Below, piece after piece: positions 10,732-22,166 of a stretch of DNA of 64,000 nt. Under the pieces are notes generated by a model that saw only the letters and a program-made list of their open reading frames with translations, was not told the origin of the DNA and did not search any database. Within the stretch, counting starts at the first letter, position 1, and every line of letters starts with the position of its first letter. A program made the position numbers and the translations under genes. This stretch comes from Condylostoma magnum (lineage: Eukaryota; Ciliophora; Heterotrichea; Heterotrichida; Condylostomatidae), in the NCBI GenBank assembly GCA_920105805.1, contig CAKKTI010000026.1:35772-99771 (forward strand). Reading direction: 5' to 3'.

Positions 10732-13206
10732 TTAATCTTTTAATTATAAAAAGTATTCAAATTTAGTTTGTATGTTGTTATTGTATTATATTAAGATCTT
10801 TTTAATGTATTGTAAATCTTAAGCTCTCATTGCAAGTTCAGGAATCATTTAATTTGAAGTATCTTTGACACTAAGAAGGTTTAAAGAGTTTATTATGTCT
10901 GGATCAATTTACCCATATCCTATTTAAGCTGCAATTTATTCTAGTCCTAATTTTTAAGCTTTTATCATGGCATTTAGCCTTTTAGTCAATTTTTAAAAGT
11001 TGTCAATACCGTGGATTCTTGTTTAACGGCTCTGAAATATTAGCTTTAATACTGCATTTTTAAACTTTTGCTGCATATTTCAGATTTTTCTGTCAAGTTT
11101 TTCGTATTTTGAGAAATATTTTATATAATCGCATTGCTTCAAAGTAGGGATATTCTCATTTCTTATACTATCTCAGATCAAATGCTACCTAATAGTTAAA
11201 TTAATCTCATCCTTCAATTCATTCAAAGCAAACTTTTTTGACTGAAAAATATTCACATTGAATACCAATAGCACAGTGAATGCATTGGCTTAGTATCTAA
11301 TATTCTACTACTAGTTGAATAAAGCATGAATAGGATTAATAATACTTCCAGATTCTAATTATTCCAGTTACAATCAAAATTTGTTCTGTTTTCTTAAAAT
11401 TTTATTCTCTAAGCTTTATGACAAATATCATTTAAAAACCTAAGAAGGATTTCGCGATACAAAAAAACTATCTAAAAATTGACTGGTATTCTTTCCGAAT
11501 ATTGCTGCATGAACACTTACAGTTCCTTCTTTTATTATAGCAACACTATCACAACTCAAAATATTCGGAAACAGTACCTACCCAGCCTCTATATATTTTA
11601 TTTCCATCAAATGCAGCAGATTTTCAAAGTTATAATCACTCAGCATTCTTAAATAAGGAACTTTTCTAAAAGCATTATGCACAAATGATCTATAAGGATC
11701 CTTGTATTTGGAGCAATAGTTGACTAGGTCTCTTATAATAAAGGGATACTGCTTTGTAAACTTAAAGAACTTCTCTTTACTCAAATATGAAATTTTGGAA
11801 AATTGTGTAGTTCTAACTGAGGCAGTTCTTTACTTGTTAAAAATAAGCCCAATTTCTCCAAAATGAGCTCCTGGGTTAAGAATATTCACTTTTATTTGCT
11901 AGTAATTATTATCAAGTATTAATACATCACATTAACCTTGAACAATAAAATACAGTTTATCAGATTCAAGTCATTGTTGTATTATTTCTGTACCTGGATT
12001 ATATATAATAGTATTAAGTTCTTTTACAAAATGATCGAATAAATAATGATTATGCTTGATTATAACATTATCATTTAGCAAACTGCTGAAAATAATCCCT
12101 TTAACTTCCTCTGAAAACGTAGGAGGCAGCATCTTTAAGAACTTTTTAAACTCAAATTAATGTTTTCTATGTATCTATGAGGAAATGATATAATTGATTA
12201 CTTTTAGCTGTAATTATAAGGGAATATTAAAGTTTTTCATAGATGTATTGATGATATCCATAACAGAGCTAAATTCAGAGTTAGATCTATTTAAACTACT
12301 TACAACAACAGCTATTTAGCCAAACATAACACCAGTTAAGATTGCTCCAACCAATAATCCAACTGAGCAGAAAATAACTTGAAAATGAGTTTAAGGAAGA
12401 GCTTCTATCCCTAATAGTAAAAAAGTTGAAGTATATATAGAAAATCAGTATTACTATCCAACTGAGCTACGGTAAATTCTGAGTTACTCCGTGATTATTG
12501 TATCAGTACTAATAATTCATATTTCATCTTATTTTACTATATAATATCAAACACAGGCCATAATATGCAGATAAATTACCAGAAATAAGATTAATTGTAG
12601 AAGCTTTATAGTCATTTTAAGCTCTACCTATGCTCTCATATAAAAAATTATTTTCCCTAGCCTGAGAATTCTTACCATTTTTAGAATTCCGAATAATTCA
12701 TACTTAAAGCTATCACTTCCTATCAATTAGCCTATTAATTCAAAGGGTAAAGTTGCGAGTAAATCTATGAAAAATTTCCCACTTTTAATATAGTTTTAAG
12801 CTACTTTATTTGGGTCTATTACATCATTTCCATTATTAAGATCTATGTAACCTGTGCGGAAATTTAAAATTATATCTAAGAAAAACAAGCAATCAATAAA
12901 TCAATCGAAAGCTTATATAAGAGTTTCATAGTCGGATTCAGGCTCAAAAGCTACTTGGAATGGAATAAAAAAGCAATTTCAAATAGCCAATGACATAACA
13001 AACAAGTCTCATTTTATTCGAATTTAGCTTGATTATCTTAGCATAGGGCATTTATATGATCTATTTTCAACGCTCCTTTCTAGTCTTCTTGTATTGTATT
13101 CTTTATTCAATGGTTTTACGTCCTAGTACTCATAAATTCTACTGTCTTATGGTGTGGTAATTCCACTTGAAAGTTTACTATCAAATGGAGCTATTTTGTT
13201 TATCAT
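10732..13206 (-). CDS. Cyclic-nucleotide-gated/EAG-type voltage-gated ion channel
   Basis: About 824 aa. Six-TM channel: S1 around LFVMSLAIWNCFFIPFQVAF, S2 AFDWFIDCLFFLDIILNFRTG with the acidic/Asn motif of the voltage sensor, S4 with spaced charges (LKMVRILRLGKIIF), S5 LFLVIYLHIMACVWYYIV, then pore and S6. The S5 Trp residues in ACVWYYI are coded by TGA. A cyclic-nucleotide-binding domain follows (residues 395-480: LNPGAHFGEIGLIFNKQRTAS, the phosphate-binding cassette) and a second, weaker one around 515-600 (IKEGTVSVH). The pore helix and filter are odd: YTSTFLLLGIEALPQTHFQV stands where TVGYGD is expected. The C-terminal 180 residues are helical. Either of two TAA codons (10744, 10732) may be the stop. 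Expected role: ion flux in the surface or ciliary membrane gated by voltage and cAMP/cGMP. Confidence 0.85.
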
Positions 13207-13210
13207 TTTA

Positions 13211-13933
13211 TTAAGTGTAAATTAACAATTCTATGTTTTTATAAAGATAAATGAATTCATAGTAATACAGTTAAGTTCATTTAAAACCTTATTACCTAAA
13301 ACTCTAATCGACTTCAATAGCTCTTATTCTTAAACTTTGTCTATGTAAACTCTCAGGAATATCTTTTATACCAAATCTTTCAATGATAAACTTGTACCCG
13401 TGATAATCATTCTTCTTATAACTTCTTAGCACTTAATGTCTATGATGATATGCCGTTCTTAAATTAATAAATGCTGTAACATCTTTATTATTTCATTTTA
13501 AGTGATGAATCAACTGGGAAATTCTTTCTGTAAAGGCAGCAACCTAAACAGCTGGATGCCCCATGTTATTAGCCTTTCCAGTCAATTCTATTGAGTATTC
13601 TCGAAGCCTAAATTGCTTAGATTCCTTTTAAGTCGCATTTTTCATTGAAAGAGCTGCTTTTACGTCCTCAGAAGCATTCTGCATCTGCTCTTCAGTTAAA
13701 CCTAGTCTATATCCATCAGGCCTTTAAACCTCTTCACTTTATAACTTCGCTGTACCTAAAAGCTGTTAGTACCTTCTATCTAAACTCCTCATTTTCCTCT
13801 TTTTCTACTGTTTTAGTAATTTTCTTGCCTATTTTGCTTCTTTTGCTAGTCTTTATCTTTTCAGTTTGCCTGCGCTTACTGAGATAAAACGTGAAGGAGC
13901 AGCTAAAAGTTGAGCTGAAATTCTACTAAGCAT
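13211..13933 (-). CDS. Mitochondrial small-subunit ribosomal protein uS15m
   Basis: ATG 13933 opens MLSRISAQLLAAPSRFISVS, a typical mitochondrial targeting peptide (no acidic residues, Arg and Ser spaced). A basic linker follows, then the S15 domain at residues about 125-215: NNMGHPAVQVAAFTERISQL, HHLKWNNKDVTAFINLRTAY, HHRHQVLRSYKKND, which matches the S15 signature (VQ.A..T.RI..L..HL......D......L......R...L.YL). It binds the central domain of mitochondrial SSU rRNA. Possible stops are TGA 13277, TAA 13271 or TAA 13211; the last stands 4 bases before the next gene's ATG. About 240 aa if the last is used. Confidence 0.85.
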
Positions 13934-14021
13934 TTTAGTAAATGGTTTTAAATAAGATGTGTATTAGTTGTAAGGGGATGTTTTAGTACTATTTATATCA
14001 ATTGAGTGATTAAAGTTTTAA

Positions 14022-14375
14022 CTACTTATATTTCATAATGCTAAGCTTTGAGTCGATGTCTTTCCATTTTTTCTCTGAATCTCTTTTCAAGGCATTAAAA
14101 CTCGCTAAGTCCTCAGGATCTACGTACTTCTTAAATATTTCCAATATTTTAGCTTAATCATAGTTTAAGTCGTTCAGTAGAGATTAAGTTGACACAAAGT
14201 TACTGATTTATTTTGCTATTTCATACTTAACTTCATCTAATGAGGGTTTAGAACTAGAATCATTACTGTAATGGCTTCCAGGTAGTACATTCTATTTAAT
14301 TACAATTAAACTTCCACATACACATAGTAAAATAATCATAAACTTAGCACTCCTATCTGCATATCGATTTTCCAT
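14022..14375 (-). CDS. Small single-pass membrane protein, 117 aa
   Basis: MENRYADRSAKFMIILLCVC begins a short cytosolic or signal-anchor N-terminus followed by one hydrophobic stretch (FMIILLCVCGSLIVI, residues 12-26) and a soluble helical tail (EVKYEIAKQISNFVSTQSLL; SEKKWKDIDSKLSIMKYK), ending in TAG. No family recognised. Divergent from the GPATCH1-like gene across about 286 AT-rich bases. Confidence 0.6.
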
Positions 14376-14661
14376 TTTATATACTACTATGAGTATTCTC
14401 CAATTTTTATAGTATATTATGTAATATGTTTATAATATTAGAGTGAATAGAGCTTATTATATTATTGCATACAGTTGAATAATTATTGATTATTGGATTT
14501 AATATCTTCTAAGGATAATTATGCTATTGCATTCCATATAAATAATCAGTTTTAATAGTTTATAAAATTTATGAATATAATTCTAATCCTCTGTGTTTAT
14601 ACATCTTAAGAAATATAGTAATCCTCTTTATTAGCTCAATCTAAATTATAAAACCTAACAA

Positions 14662-15861
14662 ATGTCCTTTAGATTAGGCACTCCATTTGAAGATTAGAAC
14701 GAAGTAAATCTACTAGGAAAAGGATTAAAGCCCTGACAATAATAAGTAAGAGATGAAAGAACAGGTAAGAAGAGATTTCACGGAGCATTTACAGGTGGGT
14801 TCAAAGCCGGTTATAAAAATACTTGTGGAAGTGAAACTGGGTTCTAACCTTAAAATTTCATATCAACTAGATCAAACAGAGCCGTTGTTTAATAAAAGCT
14901 CTAAGATTTTATGGATGACTAAGACTTAGGCGAATTTGAACTAGGGGAGAATGTATAAACATAAGATGATTTTGGAGTAATGACTGATAAAACTGAGGGA
15001 AATGGGTTTAATCTACTAAATGCAATGCGAAAAGGAGTAAATGGAGAAAATGTTATTAAAAAGAGGTAGATTGGGCCCACAATGCCTAACTAAATTGAAT
15101 AGAATAATCAGTATGTATGCAAATATGATGAGTTTGGACTTGGCTATGATGCAAATAAGACATAGAATTATATAAGTGAACTTAGAGATGAGAAATTACC
15201 CTTAGGATTCGTTTTTAGTAAAACTTAAAAATAGAAAAAGGGGGTTAAAGTACCAATTATACCAAGAGACTATAATCCTAATGCTTTCCTTCAAAACTTT
15301 AAAACTTGTAGAATATATAATTACTCATAGCATTTATCGTAAAAAAAGCGTGGACAACTACTTAAAGTTAATTAATAGTAATAAGATTCGTAAGTAAAGC
15401 CTCTGTAGAAGTTTGCAAGGCATTAATCTGTATAAAAGCAATAAAACATACATCAACAATTTTAAGATAATGAGAAACAGGTAAGATTTGAAAATTACTT
15501 GCTTACTAAGCTAGGATAAGAAACTGGAGGTATAATCCCAATAACATGTATGACAGGATAACAACTTTAACTTGAAAGACAAGAATTTGAAAGTATTATA
15601 TAACAAATGAATATAAGTAAATCTACAGCAGCAAAAGAAGAGCCAATACAGATAACTCGGACTAGTTAGATATGACAGCCTACAAAACAACTATTCAAAG
15701 CATACCAAGTACCTTACATACACCATAAATAGACACAGTAAGTTGATTAGCATATAAATGCTTAAGAACTGTTTGAATCAGCTGAAATGGATGATACTCC
15801 TTTAGTATTCGCTGAAGAACAATTTACGGATTTATTCAAATCTATATTTGAAAATAGTTAA
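14662..15861 (+). CDS. GPATCH1-like G-patch splicing protein
   Basis: 399 aa. Residues 1-75 match the conserved N-terminal block of GPATCH1: [58 protein letters not shown]. The Trp of KPW is TGA, at the position that is Trp in plant homologues. A G-patch-like region with spaced Gly ([12 protein letters not shown]) lies near residue 160, and the C-terminus [18 protein letters not shown] matches the conserved end of the family. GPATCH1 proteins associate with late spliceosomes and activate a DEAH helicase. TAA at 15859 abuts the stop codon of the convergent gene with no base between (TAACTA). Confidence 0.85.
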
Positions 15862-18123
15862 CTAATCTATTTTTTCTAAACAAGTTTGAATCCAATTTTC
15901 AAAGTTATTTTCTTGTAGCTTTAGTAGGATTTCTCTATCACATGTCTTCTAAATTGTAGTCTTTGAGTAAGGGTTATACAGCTATATTCTGGGGGGAGTA
16001 ACACATACATTAAAATTATTTCCCTCAACTTCACAACTAAATTCTAAGTCTTGTAATTCTGAATGGAAATCTTCCTATGCATCTTTCTAACTGTAGTTTA
16101 TTTGTAAGATATAACTTACTCTATTGCCTTCATTTTAAACAATTTTAGCTTTTTAAAGTAATTCTGTAATTGTTTATTATCCTTTGAATTGTTATATGAA
16201 ATAACCAAGATTTTGTATAGGTATTATGTGCTTTAATTTCATATCATTGTTAACCAAGTTCAATGTAATATTTGTAAAACTAAGTACCTAGTCCTCTCCT
16301 TTATATTGAACAGTTTGAATCAGACTTCCAGTATCCATGCCTGACCTATCATGACCAAATGCGCTTTGTTTTCTATTGATACTTCTTTTGTTATATACTT
16401 AAATTAGATATCAATCTCAGTTCTTAAAATCTGAATCAATCAACTATTTTATCTCTCCAAGCTTTAAATATGTTCTTTCATTTTTAAAATCAATACAAGG
16501 GGGATAATAGGTCATATGATAGCTTTTACCTTACAAAATACACTGAAAATTAAGTATAGCAGACTCACCTCCTAAATCTTCCTAATTAAACCAGTCGTAT
16601 ATGTTTGATTCAGAATTATAATGCAGGTACTGGGTTAATCCAATTGCTTAAAGATTAATACTTGCGTTTTGCCCTTCCAGCACAAAAACAAGAAAAGGAC
16701 TTGTAGGTTAAGCTTGATTCGTAGAGCTTGTATAAAGATCACAATAAACTTCACTCTTATTGTCGAATAGTTTACCAGCTATCAAATTCAGACCCTTTTA
16801 CTCAAATGTTTTTAGTATATTTCCAACTTGTTTTCTTTATAAGGCATTGGGTTTTAATATAATTAAACATTGTTCAGTATTAGGATTCTGCAAATAGTAT
16901 CTGGATTCAGTTTTCTGTACTTAATCGTATAAAGTTTCAGATCTACTATCTTTATCAACTTCAAGCCAATTAGTCAAAGCTGTGATTAAATGTTAGGTAA
17001 AAATAGCTGATGAAAATACATTGTTGTCTTGAATAACTTAAGTTCAGTTAACTTTGATTTATTTCAGTTAGGATTAAGTTTATTCATTGAAGCTACAGAC
17101 AATACGCTAAGTTTAAGAGCTATCTAAAGTATTTAGAATGGGAAGGGATTATGATGTAAAGGCTATAGGCTTATTATTACTCATAAAATGTTGCATAATG
17201 TCAGAAATTGATTAGCTGATATTGTTTTGATTAGTGTCGACAATTATAGCATCAAATTATTCAAAATTATCAATTTCACTATCCTTTAAAACTACTTTTA
17301 CCTCAACATCGTATGCTTTGATTATTTTATTGCTTATGTGTTGGCCTTATTACTATTGGTATACGATAAGTAAAATAAGTTTTTTATCATCTTTTCTGAG
17401 AGGTTTTGTATATTCGAGTTTGTTTTTGAGATTTAAGTGATTCTTGAGATTTTGTATTACTCCTTATTGTGTATTGAATATTAGGTGTTATAAATCATCA
17501 AAAGGAATTATTATAGGCTCGTTTTACTCTTTAATATGAATCATAGCTGAATGAAGTGTAATATCTATATTATCTTTTTATCCAAACTTGAGATATTATT
17601 CATCTACTTCATTTTGTTTAGCTTATATTAATTCTTATTGTTTATCTTCTGTTTACTCATTATCTTCTGCTGATCCCTCCTTTTTATCTTTTGTTTACTC
17701 ATTATCTTCTGCTGATCCCTCCTTTTTATCTTTTGTTTATTCATTATCTTCTGCTGATTCCTCCTTTTTATCTTTTGTTTATTCTTACTTCTTATCTTCA
17801 ACTAATTATTACTTCTTATCTTCAATTAATTCCTATTTCTTATCTTTTGTTAATTCTTATTGCTTATCTTCAATTAATTCCCATTGCTTATCTTTTGCTG
17901 ATAATTACTTCTTATCTTCTGTTTATTCCTCATTCTTATCTTCAATTAATTCTTATTGCTTATCTTCTGTTTATTATTCATCTCCATGCAATAATTCCTG
18001 ATTATGTGCTTTATCTTTTTCAGCGTTTTACTTTTAAAGATTCTATATTAATTTCTAGTTTTAAGTTGTTTTAGCAATCTCTTAAGTTATCATATTCTTA
18101 AAGCCTGCGAATAATTGTAACAT
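15862..18123 (-). CDS. Nucleoside-diphosphate-kinase-domain protein with KEDQ-rich repeats
   Basis: About 753 aa if started at ATG 18123 (MLQLFAGFKNMITQEIAKTT); an upstream start is possible. Residues 50-170 are a charged repeat region with units such as AEDNEQTKDKKEGS and ELIEDKKQ, coded by tandem 42-45 base units. Residues 380-520 resemble an NDK domain: CLIILKPNALQRKQVGNILK and LVFVLEGQNASINLQAIGLT correspond to the first and fourth conserved strands; the phosphohistidine motif NxxHGSD was not found, as in NME5/7-8 axonemal relatives. The C-terminal 200 residues form an unrecognised domain ending WIQTCLEKID-TAG. Axonemal association is inference. The TAG touches the stop of the convergent GPATCH1-like gene. 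Confidence 0.65.
17645..17960 (+). repeat. Degenerate tandem repeat, about 42-45 bases, inside the NDK gene
   Basis: Units of the form TTTTGTTTACTCATTATC TTCTGCTGATCC recur (two nearly perfect neighbours near 17665-17750, then decayed ones). On the minus strand they encode Lys/Glu/Asp/Gln repeats. Likely to vary in copy number. Confidence 0.8.
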
Positions 18124-18552
18124 AGGTTTGTTTACAATATCAGTCAAATTCTCATCTGAATTATGTTTTTTGCTGTTAGACAATATAATGCTAATTTATT
18201 TATTTAGTCCTTTGGATTTTTTAGATCTAAAGTTCCCATGAGTTTATGAGAATTATTTTTGGTTCAAAGGAGGCAATTATTAAGGCAATCTTCGATTGCC
18301 TATGGTTTAATGCTAGTGAAAAGTGGTGTAAATCTAGCCAGGCCTATCATACAGCCTATAAAAGCTTCTCACATTTCCATAAGTCTTATTAAATTAAGTA
18401 ACTGACTAAGTCTATTTATTTCTCGCCTTTTCCCTGGAATTCAAACTCCTATTATCATTTTGCACGTTATAAGGACTATATAACTAAAGAGGTAGCAATT
18501 TAGTAGGTTTATTAAAACTCCCTTTTTTCATATTTATATAAAAACCTAATTA
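18124..18552. other. Intergenic region with one 8-bp hairpin
   Basis: About 430 bases between two minus-strand genes. It may contain an upstream exon of the NDK gene (an ATG frame MGTLDLKNPKDQINK near 18235 is open), but this is not convincing. At 18283-18301 there is a perfect inverted repeat AGGCAATC-TTC-GATTGCCT. The hairpin does not fit a tRNA; its role is unknown. Confidence 0.45.
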
Positions 18553-20013
18553 TTAAGCGTTTTCAAGTAATTCACGGATCATCTGGGCCGAGTCTTCCGT
18601 AATTTGTCTATAGCAAGGAATAGCCCCGTCAATACTAAGGGCTCCATGGACAACTCCTTTATAAACCTTAGCCTTAATATCTACACCACAGCTTATGCAT
18701 TTTTCCACGAATCTCAAACAATCATCATGCAAGGCATCTTGATCCCCTATAAACAGCCTTATTGGTGGAAATTACTAAAATATTTCATAAGAAGCGTATT
18801 AAGGAGACAGTAAAGGATCATACAATGACTATCGCTTGTTCCCAATATAAGTATCAATACAAACTCTCATGAATGTATGAGGAATTATGAAATCCTCTAA
18901 AGAAATGAGCATTGATGGTGTAAATCTCTTCCAGTTGAGATTTAAAGCAGGGTAAGAAAGTAGAATTCCTGTAGGTTTTTGTATACCTGCTTGAATAATC
19001 TTAATGCAAAGTGCCATGACTAGATTTCCTCCTGCAGAATCTCCAGTTATTATAATTTTTTCAGGTTTTATGCCTAATTACTTTTCAGCACTTTGGACTA
19101 CTCATTCATATGCCTTTCAACAGTCTTTTAAGCCTTTTGGGAAGGGATGCTCTGGGGCTAGACGGTAGTCAACGGAGATTACAGGAACACTTAATCAATT
19201 TGCTCATAGCCTAGTATAGTTTTAGTGTGTGGCTGATGACATTGATATAAACCCTCCTCCGTGTATATGGAAAATTAAAGAATTGTATTGTACTTCCGGG
19301 CCCTTAGGCACTTAAGCTCCCCCACAGCAAAACTAATTATTTCCTTTTACTCTTTGCATCACTTTTCATAAGGGCACATCACTTAGCAGTCTAATAGGAA
19401 TTCTTCGCCTCATTTAGTCTAGTTTTAGGGAAAAGGCTGAAGGTTGTTTATTTTGCATTTAAATTCCCTAGTAGTGAATATCGTCTGGTTGAATAGGTAA
19501 CTACTGCTTTACTCTCGGAATGTATATAAGCTGATTGTATCTTATTTTAGGGAAATATGATTTATATAAGAAGTTACCTATTCTACTTTCAACTAATCCT
19601 CATACTGTTCTTGCCATTTTCAGATTAGGATTAGCATAAAATGACATGGTCTTTTTAACTGCTTTATCATACTTTATATTATAGTAAATTCCGTATAATG
19701 GTATAAGCAATTTTCTCATTAAAGTATTTTCTACTTCCATAGCCTAAGACATGAAAGCTTGTGAAATAATCATTTTTTTAGTCAGAAATTACATCTATTT
19801 CTCTAGCTCTTCATCATCTGCTATTCTAATATATTACACATTTTAGTTAACTATTAACCATCTTTCTGAGTCTTCATCTTAACTATACAAATCGCCTTTT
19901 GGATGCGAAATTGCATGGTGGAAAACTAACTCTAATCCACAGATTTTAGATAAAATTATAGTAAAATCAGCTTAATCATCATCGTTCATTTCAATTAATC
20001 ATTATTAACTCAT
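18553..20013 (-). CDS. Hormone-sensitive-lipase-type carboxylesterase
   Basis: 486 aa. The alpha/beta-hydrolase HSL family is clear: oxyanion motif HGGGF (FHIHGGGFISMSSATHQNY), nucleophile motif GDSAGG (IIITGDSAGGNLVMALC), Asp in GDQDALHDD and His in VVHGALSID. The stretch LWANWLSVPVISVDYRLAPE has TGA at both Trp. The N-terminal 215 residues are the helical regulatory part seen in HSL (long for a bacterial relative, shorter than mammalian HSL). It should hydrolyse acylglycerol, cholesteryl or other esters in the cytosol or on lipid droplets. The C-terminus ends ELLENA followed by TAA TAA (18550-18555). No signal peptide. Confidence 0.85.
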
Positions 20014-20341
20014 GTCTATTAATTATTCCAGATATTTTAATAGATGTTAATAGAAAAGGGTGCTTGTCTTTATATTAAAATCTAGGGGGTATGATTATTG
20101 TAGAATTTAAGTGTAATGAAACAAGTTAAGTAAAGTAGATTGCATAGTAATGCAGTTTAATGGGGGAGGCTCTAGTTAGCTTAACATTTCAATACTTTGT
20201 TAAATCAGATCTGAGTTTTATTAGCTTAAGTGCTGAAATTATTCCATTTTTTGAATAATTCTTTATATATGGCTTTATTTAGTCGGTTTATCGATATATG
20301 CAATGAATTTTACTACTAATTTTATATGAAGTATTAAATAC
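20014..20341. other. Intergenic, AT-rich, nothing recognised
   Basis: About 330 bases upstream of the lipase gene and downstream of the proline-rich gene, both on minus. No coding pattern and no repeat were seen. Confidence 0.5.
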
Positions 20342-22135
20342 CTAATCGTATGAACTCCAGGATCCTTCAGAAGGTGACGCTGAATTCTTATTTATGAGCA
20401 CTTACGGTCTTATTGTTTTAGTATGTATTTCATTATATCTAGCTTGCAACTAATCAGATAGCAAGTTTTTAGGCTACTTATCTTCTATAGGCTTTGACTC
20501 ATCTTTCTTTTTGGCATTTTCCTCCTATCTTTTCAATTTATCTTTTAATTCGTTGAAAAGCTGTTATTAGATATTTACTTAAGGCAGTTATGCATTTTCT
20601 TTCTTCTCAATTTTTAATTTTTCTCTTATTTAAGGCGGAGGGGGCGGTGGAGGAGGAGCTACAACTGATTTACTCTGTCCTTGTGCTTTTAATCCTGAGG
20701 GTGGCGGAGGGGGAGGTGGAGCTTTTAGGTTTGAACTGCTTGGCTTGGCTCCTGGAGGAGGTGGAGGTGGAGCTTTTAGATTTGAACTGCTTGGCTTGGC
20801 TCCTGGAGGAGGGGGAGGTGGAGCTTTCAGATTTGAACTGCTTGGCTTAGCTCCTGGAGGAGGAGGAGGAGGAGGGGGAGCTTTTAGATTTGAACTGCTT
20901 GGCTTAGCTCCTGGAGGAGGTGGAGGGGGAGGAGGAGCCTTTTTATTTTAATTATTTTAGGGTAGAGAGGGAAGCTTCCTTTACTTTTATTCTTTATTTT
21001 AATTATCTTTGATCTTTTATTATAAAGGACTTCTTTCTCTTTGTTTTTCTTATTGATCATTTCTTGGAGTGTTTAATTTTAGTTTTTAGTTTTAATTTTT
21101 AATTTCCTCCAAAGTCTTTTAAGGGATTTCTATTTTTCTATGGGATATATAAAAGTCTAATTAAGATTGCTTATGAGTTAGTTTTAAGCCTTCTTATCGT
21201 TACTAGTCTTCAATAATATACTAAGTGAGGTCTTTTATTCTAGGAATATTAGATTCTCTTTAGTGTATATCCCCATCTATTTGTAGGTTAATATCATCTA
21301 AGCTAGCTCTATCAAAGGAGTCTTCTTAGGATTCAAAGTCATCAAATTCCACTTATTAAAATCCAAATTTGAACGATTTTTTCATTTAATCTGGATCCTA
21401 GAACAGTTTATTTTCAAATTAACTTTTTACATACATAGACGAGTTTTCCAGCTTTTTATTCACATTATTTTATGCTTATATTCTATTTACCTACAACTCT
21501 TATCTATTATGAATAGCCTAGTCCTTTAATATCTTTTGCAACTTTTAAGGACTTCTCCCTTCCTTTTTCTCACTTAAAAATTATTGCAGTTCAACTCTGC
21601 ATTAGTCTTTAAAAGTTCCAATAGCTAACTCATCATACTTATTTAGTATATATTTATCATTCTTCTTACCTTTTTCAATATAATCATGGTATAAAGATCA
21701 TTTAATCTTATTGCATAATTCAAATGAATTTAAATCGTTTTTAAATCTATACCAATCATCTTAACTATGAACATCTTATATAAGCATATTTTCCAGCTAC
21801 ATTACTGTACTTTGTGGAACTTAGTTGCCTCTTCCTGATTTGAATAAGTCACTTAAAATTTTAACTGCCTATCTCTCTGCTTATCTTATTAAGTACTCAA
21901 AATCTGGCCCACTAAGAGGAAGTTATGATTCAATCTACTAAACCAATATTTGATGGTATTCCTAATCAGCCTTGTTTAAATTATCATCGATTAGCTTTCC
22001 TAATTCCTATTAACTTAAATTTTCTTCAATTACTTCCTCCTGTTGTTGCACATTCTGATTTTACTCTTAATTCGCTTGCCGTATGAAATTGGGCTTGGAT
22101 TATCTTTTAGCCTTTTAAGATGTACAGCACCCCAT
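20342..22135 (-). CDS. N-terminally acylated, proline-rich (formin/WASP-like) scaffold protein
   Basis: 597 aa. The ATG at 22135 is chosen because it gives MGCCTSQKAKRQSKPNF, a textbook N-myristoylation plus palmitoylation signal (Gly2, Cys3, Cys4). Residues 50-200 are helical and unrecognised; 200-375 are disordered and Gln-rich. Residues 385-490 carry about four copies of a 17-residue unit PPPPPPGAKPSSSNLKA plus two further polyproline tracts, like the FH1 or proline-rich region of actin nucleators that bind profilin or SH3 domains. The C-terminus (LFNELKDKLKRQEENAKKKD, LLSDQLQARYNEI) is helical; neither FH2 nor a clear WH2/VCA was seen, so assignment to formins or WASP is not supported. 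Expected site: inner face of the plasma or ciliary membrane. Confidence 0.7.
20700..20940 (+). repeat. 51-base tandem repeat coding polyproline modules
   Basis: Units of about 51 bases (GGAGGxGGxGGxGGAGCTTT then AGATTTGAACTGCTTGGCTT) repeat four times with changes confined to the number of GGA/GGT triplets. High sequence identity suggests recent homogenisation or slippage. Confidence 0.9.
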
Positions 22136-22166
22136 TTAAAATATTTCTATGCATTTTAAGAGAACT

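Noticed and set aside
17588-18074. Plus-strand Ser/Leu/Tyr repeat ORFs
   Set aside because: They are the antisense of KEDQ repeats in the NDK-domain gene.
18240-18420. tRNA-like element around the 8-bp hairpin
   Set aside because: No T-loop GTTCRANNC with matching stem, no acceptor stem and no D-loop could be placed.
20590-20951. Plus-strand polyglycine ORFs (PGGGGGG repeats)
   Set aside because: Antisense of the polyproline modules of the MGCC gene, which has continuous coding on both sides.
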